Shown: piece after piece, positions 35,801-41,800 of the stretch
How the letters are laid out: each line of letters begins with the position of its first letter
How positions within the stretch are numbered: position 1 is the stretch's first letter
NCBI RefSeq assembly: GCF_000003815.2
Contig: NC_049983.1
Coordinates: 16,059,547 to 16,123,546 of the forward strand
Reading direction: 5' to 3'
From: Branchiostoma floridae
Lineage: Eukaryota; Chordata; Leptocardii; Amphioxiformes; Branchiostomatidae
DNA: 64,000 bases
Made by a program: the position numbers and the translations under genes
The notes under the pieces: model-generated
Database searches by the model: none
Seen by the model: the letters and a program-made list of their open reading frames with translations, nothing else
What the model was told of the DNA's origin: nothing

Positions 35801-38800
35801 AAATCGCTCATGGTGTCGCTAAATCCTTCACCGGCTAATTTGGGAGATATCTCGTTTGTCGAGAGTGCGTGGTGAAGTGGGCCTAACATGGCTTTTACAT
35901 CATTGTTGTGTTCAGTCCAGATATCACTAGGCAATGATGGCAGTTTGAAAGACAAGAAGGCCTCTGTACCTGTAGTAGAGATAAGTGTCAGCAGGATCAG
36001 TAGCGTCCAAGTGTTGCAGGGATCAGAATGTACACGGAACGCCATCTTGGACGTGGGGAGGGCGACGCTGAAGATATTCCAAAGTGGCTAAATCTGTGTT
36101 AAACCATCAAAAGATCCCTAGAAATGTGCCGAACAGTTGCTGTAAGTATTCAACAGTATGTCCTCTAGGAAATTGGGTGATCCAGCTCCGTAGGGATGCC
36201 CTGAGTGCAGTATTTGCGGAGACAAGAGCTGTCGCGGGCGTCCCGTCTGCTGGTCACGTCGTGTCAATTTGCAAAGCACTCGGGTACAACGTAACTGTAA
36301 GCTGAATAGCAAAGCCACATTACACTACCAGCTATTGGAAAATCATTAAACATCATCAAGTATTGTATTTTGACTTCCATGGAAAATAAAAAATAATAGT
36401 GACATAATCAACATTAAAAGTGCTCTTTTAAATGTGTTTTACCAATTTAATTTCTTGGTTCACGGATTTTTTAGAATAAACATATTAAAGAATAAAAAGT
36501 TTTCAGCTTGAAAAAAGTACAAAAACACTATTACTGTACAGTAACAGCACCTGTTCGTTGAAAATTACAAAAGTAGTGTCAGTTTTTATGTTTGTCCCAT
36601 TCTTCATGAATAAAGAATATAACTGGAATAATAATACCCACATTTTAAGGAGCTTGTAATATAAAGGCCAATTTGCTAACACCAGCAAGTTGGTGAATGG
36701 TTTCGTTAATGGTGAAAATTTGCTGAGTGGTAATTTTTATGAGCGACTCTGTGAACCAATCAATTAAATTGGTATGGCCTTATCTTTACATAGTTTTTCA
36801 CTAACATCATACCCAATGGCATGTATTTTTTTTCAGATATGGAGCCATCAGACCCACTGAACATTGTTGGAGCTAAAGCTGTGAAAGTGCCTGTACAGGG
36901 ACAGGATGTTCTACCAGCAGGTAAGCTGATGTATGGACATTGTAATGCAGGGCTTGAAATACTTATTTCTGCAAACCTGCACTGGTGCAGGTAACATTGA
37001 AAATTACCTGCACCAAACAAATTTTACCTGCACCACTCCAAATTTAGGAACATAGGATCATACTAAAATTGTTCAGGAACCAATGCTACTTTTTCTTTTA
37101 TACATTGTAGGTGGTAACATTTATGCAGCTAATAACACTCCATACACAGTACATGGCCAGTGCAGGTTAGGTGCAGGTAGACATCAGAAATACCTGCACA
37201 GCCCCAATTTTACCTGCACTAACCTGCATATGCAGGTGGTATTTTGAGCCCTGTAATGAATAGGAGGAAATAGATTTTATCTATCTATAGGTCTTTCCAG
37301 ATTTTAAACAAATGTTAGGAGGGCTAACAAATTGCAGTTACCAGGTAGCAGAGGCCAAAAAGACTTGGTTGAATGGAGTGTATCAGAATAACATTTAGAT
37401 GTGCTACCTAACCAGTGTGGACTAGCCGACTGATGCTCATGTATGCCAGGTACATCTGCAGCAGTATAATCAAATGACGGATACTACTATTCCTCCATGA
37501 GGCCGTCTCTTCAAATTCAGTACAAATAAAAGAAATACAAGCAAAACCAAATATATGACTAATACTAGCACCCAAAACATTAGATGATGATAAGAATTTA
37601 AAAAATAAAGAACTTTGTCGCTGTTCTAGCCCATCATTGACATTAACAGTGTAAAATGACATGCTCACAAATGTTGCTCTCCTTGGTACTGAAAATTGCA
37701 TAGTGATTGTGCAAAGCATTTTCCATTGAAAATTTCACATGTTTAACCCTTAAAATGCCAGAGTTCCAGCCCTATAAAATGCTATTAGTTCCAGGGTTGG
37801 CCGCTGACCTCTGAAAAGAGACCCCCGAACAAGGTCGAAGTCCCTAACTTCCGGGGTTCGTGCGCTACACGCGTGCAAAGCTGCTACTTTGGGGGAATAC
37901 GCTATCCCGGTTATAACCGGGCATGGCACACAGGGCATGTATATGTGTGCCAGATATATCCGGGTTTGGCAGTTTAAGGGTTGAACTGTGAAATTTACTT
38001 TTTTTACGCTTACAATGTTATTCACATCATGCTGCCCCAATTGTCAATCCACTCTGATGAATATTTAGTGTTTGCATTATGATAATATCCGCATGACCAA
38101 TAGTTATTGATATGTTCATAGTTGAGATGTATACCTAAACATAACATCATGTGTTAGTATCCTGTGTTGTTCCATAGATAACAGAACTTGAATATACAGT
38201 TAACAGAATGTTTATTTAAATTTCAAGTGTTAAGGCAGAGGATCTCAAATCAATCAATTGTGCTGATTTTACCAATTACATGTATGCAATGTTCTAATTT
38301 TTCCCTAGTGCAAAATTTAGTGCCAAAGTGCATCCACATTTTGTAGATACTATATTTAGTGCTTTTGCACCTCTTTTCTAATAGCACAGCCATGATATGT
38401 GGTCCTTTCTCTGTACAGTTGCAGGGGCAAACATCAACGCAGATAAAGTCTCTGACAAAATGAAGGATATTTCAGAAATCGTGAGTAAATTTGTCCTTTT
38501 TCTGTCATTTTGGCATATTCTTCAAGTCATTTTAAACTGTTCAACAGGTTCAATACATGGATGCTATGATTTGTTTTCTTGCTGACTTTACAATTGTTGT
38601 TTTTTGTCTTGTTAATTTACAGAAGGGATGTCGAACATACACACCAACATCCTGTATGACCTGTGCAGATATGGTAAGTGTTCAATGTGAAAACACACTA
38701 GAATCAATTCTAGAGGGGAAAATCTAAAAATAAGAATGTATGATCAGTTTTTGAGGTGCTAAAAACTTGTGTTTTTTTACTGAATATTTGTTTGTATCAT

Positions 38801-41800
38801 TTGTTTGATATTTACACATTTAGACAGTAAAAAGCCATATATTTCTGTGAAGGCATAATTTTTGGATAGGAAAGAAACAGGGCTTTTGCAGTCTTTTAGG
38901 TTTCTTGTTGATGTATCAGTGTATGTAACAACAGACTGATTTATTTGTGACATGAAACAACAGTGGATGTATCCTAGGGTTATATTCCCCTATGACATGT
39001 AAGTTCAGGTTGGTGAGTATATTCTTCTCCCAATGTCTGTACTGTAGGATGCAGAATGTTTCCTGTTGGATGATGGAGGTTTTGTCATCGCCACCACTAG
39101 AGATGACAGCCAGGATGTGGTATGTCTGCTTTGTCACACTCACACACTCACTGTCCATTGTTTTATTTTACTGCTGCTGGGGTCCCTGATGCAGGGGTAG
39201 ACAGCAGTCGGCTAGTCTTCACACCCCGCTTCCATGCGGCTCTGTCCAGTGGGTCGACCCCTGTTAGTCTGCATACCTTCATGTCCATCCTAACAAACTC
39301 CATCCAGGTTTTTCTTGGTCAACCACAACCCCTGTTGCCAGACACTTTCAGTTTGGTGATGGTGACAACCTTTTGTTTTACTGACGATATGTATATATAT
39401 ATCGTGGTGCCATTGGTCAGGTGTATGGTGCAGCAGGATGTTTGTCCCAGAATCCAGATGTACTGGGTTTGAATCCCCTAACATGCTTCAATGTCTTTTT
39501 AGAAGGGTTTACTTATGTCATTGAGTGACATAAGTAGCAGCAACATACTGTAGCAACCCACTTTAACTGAGCTGCAGTATGCTTTACAATTTAAAGATGA
39601 ACAGCCTTAAACATACATGCATAATCTAAACATTAAAATCTTAACATACTTCTTTTGACATACTTACTTAGATGTTTTACTATGGTATGTACAATCTATA
39701 TGTCTTCAGGAGGTTGTTGTTTTTCCTGCAGATCGGGACATTTTTAGGAGACAGGGATGGTTCCCTGATGATGTCACTTCTGCAGCATGAAGTTTATGAG
39801 AGGTAAATTTTATTTCTTCTGATGTAACAGTTATTCTATTCAACAATTTGGTAGAGTAATCATTGGCATTTCAATGTTGACCTGAAAAATAAGGACAGTT
39901 TTAAGTCACATGGTCCTTGTAACAACATGGTAAAAGGGTTTGAACAAGTATTTGGAAGTTTAATCCCAGCTATGTTGCAGCAGGAAAATGTTTGATTCCA
40001 TATATGATGCAGTACATCATACAACTTAGTACCAAAACTAATTCAACAGAGACAGGGACCAATTTCTTTGTAGAGAGGTGATCAAAGGAACAAACTACAG
40101 CTAGAGTATTTCTATTTGATGTGTTGGAAATGGAATCAGTCAAGACAGCTCTGGTATTCTTATGACTGACCCACAAAAATACTTTCAAATGCACAACTAG
40201 AATACAAAACCTACAATAAGATGAAAAACAATTATTGTTACAATGCACATAAAGAATAGGGTGGACACCAGGCTAGTACATGTAATGTTCTGTAGACCTG
40301 TACTTATACATTTCATTTCTTTCTTTCCTGCTAGGGTGGAGTCATATGACTTTGCCCACCCTGTGGNNNNNNNNNNNNNNNNNNNNNNNNNNNNNNNNNN
40401 NNNNNNNNNNNNNNNNNNNNNNNNNNNNNNNNNNNNNNNNNNNNNNNNNNNNNNNNNNNNNNNNNNNNNNNNNNNNNNNNNNNNNNNNNNNNNNNNNNNN
40501 NNNNNNNNNNNNNNNNNNNNNNNNNNNNNNNNNNNNNNNNNNNNNNNNNNNNNNNNNNNNNNNNNNNNNNNNNNNNNNNNNNNNNNNNNNNNNNNNNNNN
40601 NNNNNNNNNNNNNNNNNNNNNNNNNNNNNNNNNNNNNNNNNNTCACAGAGTGACATACTTTCTTTGATCTCTTCTAGCCAATTGCGGAATGCTAAGGTTA
40701 GGCTGGTGGACCACCTCCGTGGCCTGGTAAGTTGTTTACACTATTTAAAGGCCCATGATTTAATGATAATTTATTAACATTTCCTGACATTTCTTTACAT
40801 GCTAAGTGAGATCAACACTGTAGATTTGCATATCAATACATGGGGGGGGGGGAGAGGTTACAATCATTATACCATACAGACATGTTTACAAACTGTGGTC
40901 TTTCAAATCAGTGTTCAAAGTACAATATTAAAAGGCAACTTTTCTTTTGCCGTTTTGGTCGAACTTTTTTTCATTTGCACGCTCATATCAGTTTTTGTGT
41001 TCCCAGTGGATTCAAAAAGCTAACTGATTATATTTTCACAGGGGTTACCTGAGGTACTATGTGTATGGGTGAGTACATGTACAATTATGCTTTTATTGCA
41101 TATCTTGTGCTTTGTTGTGTTGTGTTATACTTAATACAGTTCATGAAAATTGTGTTACGGCATAAATATGCATGGCAGAATTGGAATGACAACAGAATAA
41201 CATAAGTCTAGTTTGAAGGTTAGGTGATACTCCATAGCCTGCATTACAATATGCACATGTGTTGCTCCATTTTGAATTTGTTTATTTTCGTCACATTCCT
41301 TTTGCTTTATTCCTGTGCTTTCTACAGATCCTTGATGTCAGCGTGGCTGAGTGTTGGTAAGTTTTGCTGCAGCAGTTTGAGCAATTTTCACAAGTATGAC
41401 AAAACGTTGATATGTTCAAGAAACAAACATTTGATAGATTAGTGGATGTTTGATTTGAATTGGCATTTCTTCATATTTTAGATGTATCATATATGAAATG
41501 TATCTAGTATTGTATTAATCCCTTACCCCTGTTTCAGTTTAGTCAAGTGTCATAATTATGACCAAAGATCATTTGATTTAATCGGTTGATGAATGTTAGA
41601 TATCAGTATATTAACTTATGATAGCCAAATACACTGTTACAGTTGTAGCAGTTACTCATGTAAGCACAATTTACTGATGGTTTCCAAATCTAGTTGCGTG
41701 AGTAATTGCTGTTTGCAAACATTACTTGGTTCAAGAAACAAGCTATCAGTAGATCTGTTTAATGGGCATTTTTCCATGATCCTAATGTAACATATAGGGC

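Noticed and set aside
40678-40726. Frame reading QLRNAKVRLVDHLRGL for exon 32
   Set aside because: Open, but not family-like and out of phase with exons 33-35. The LRLGWWTTSVAW frame fits.
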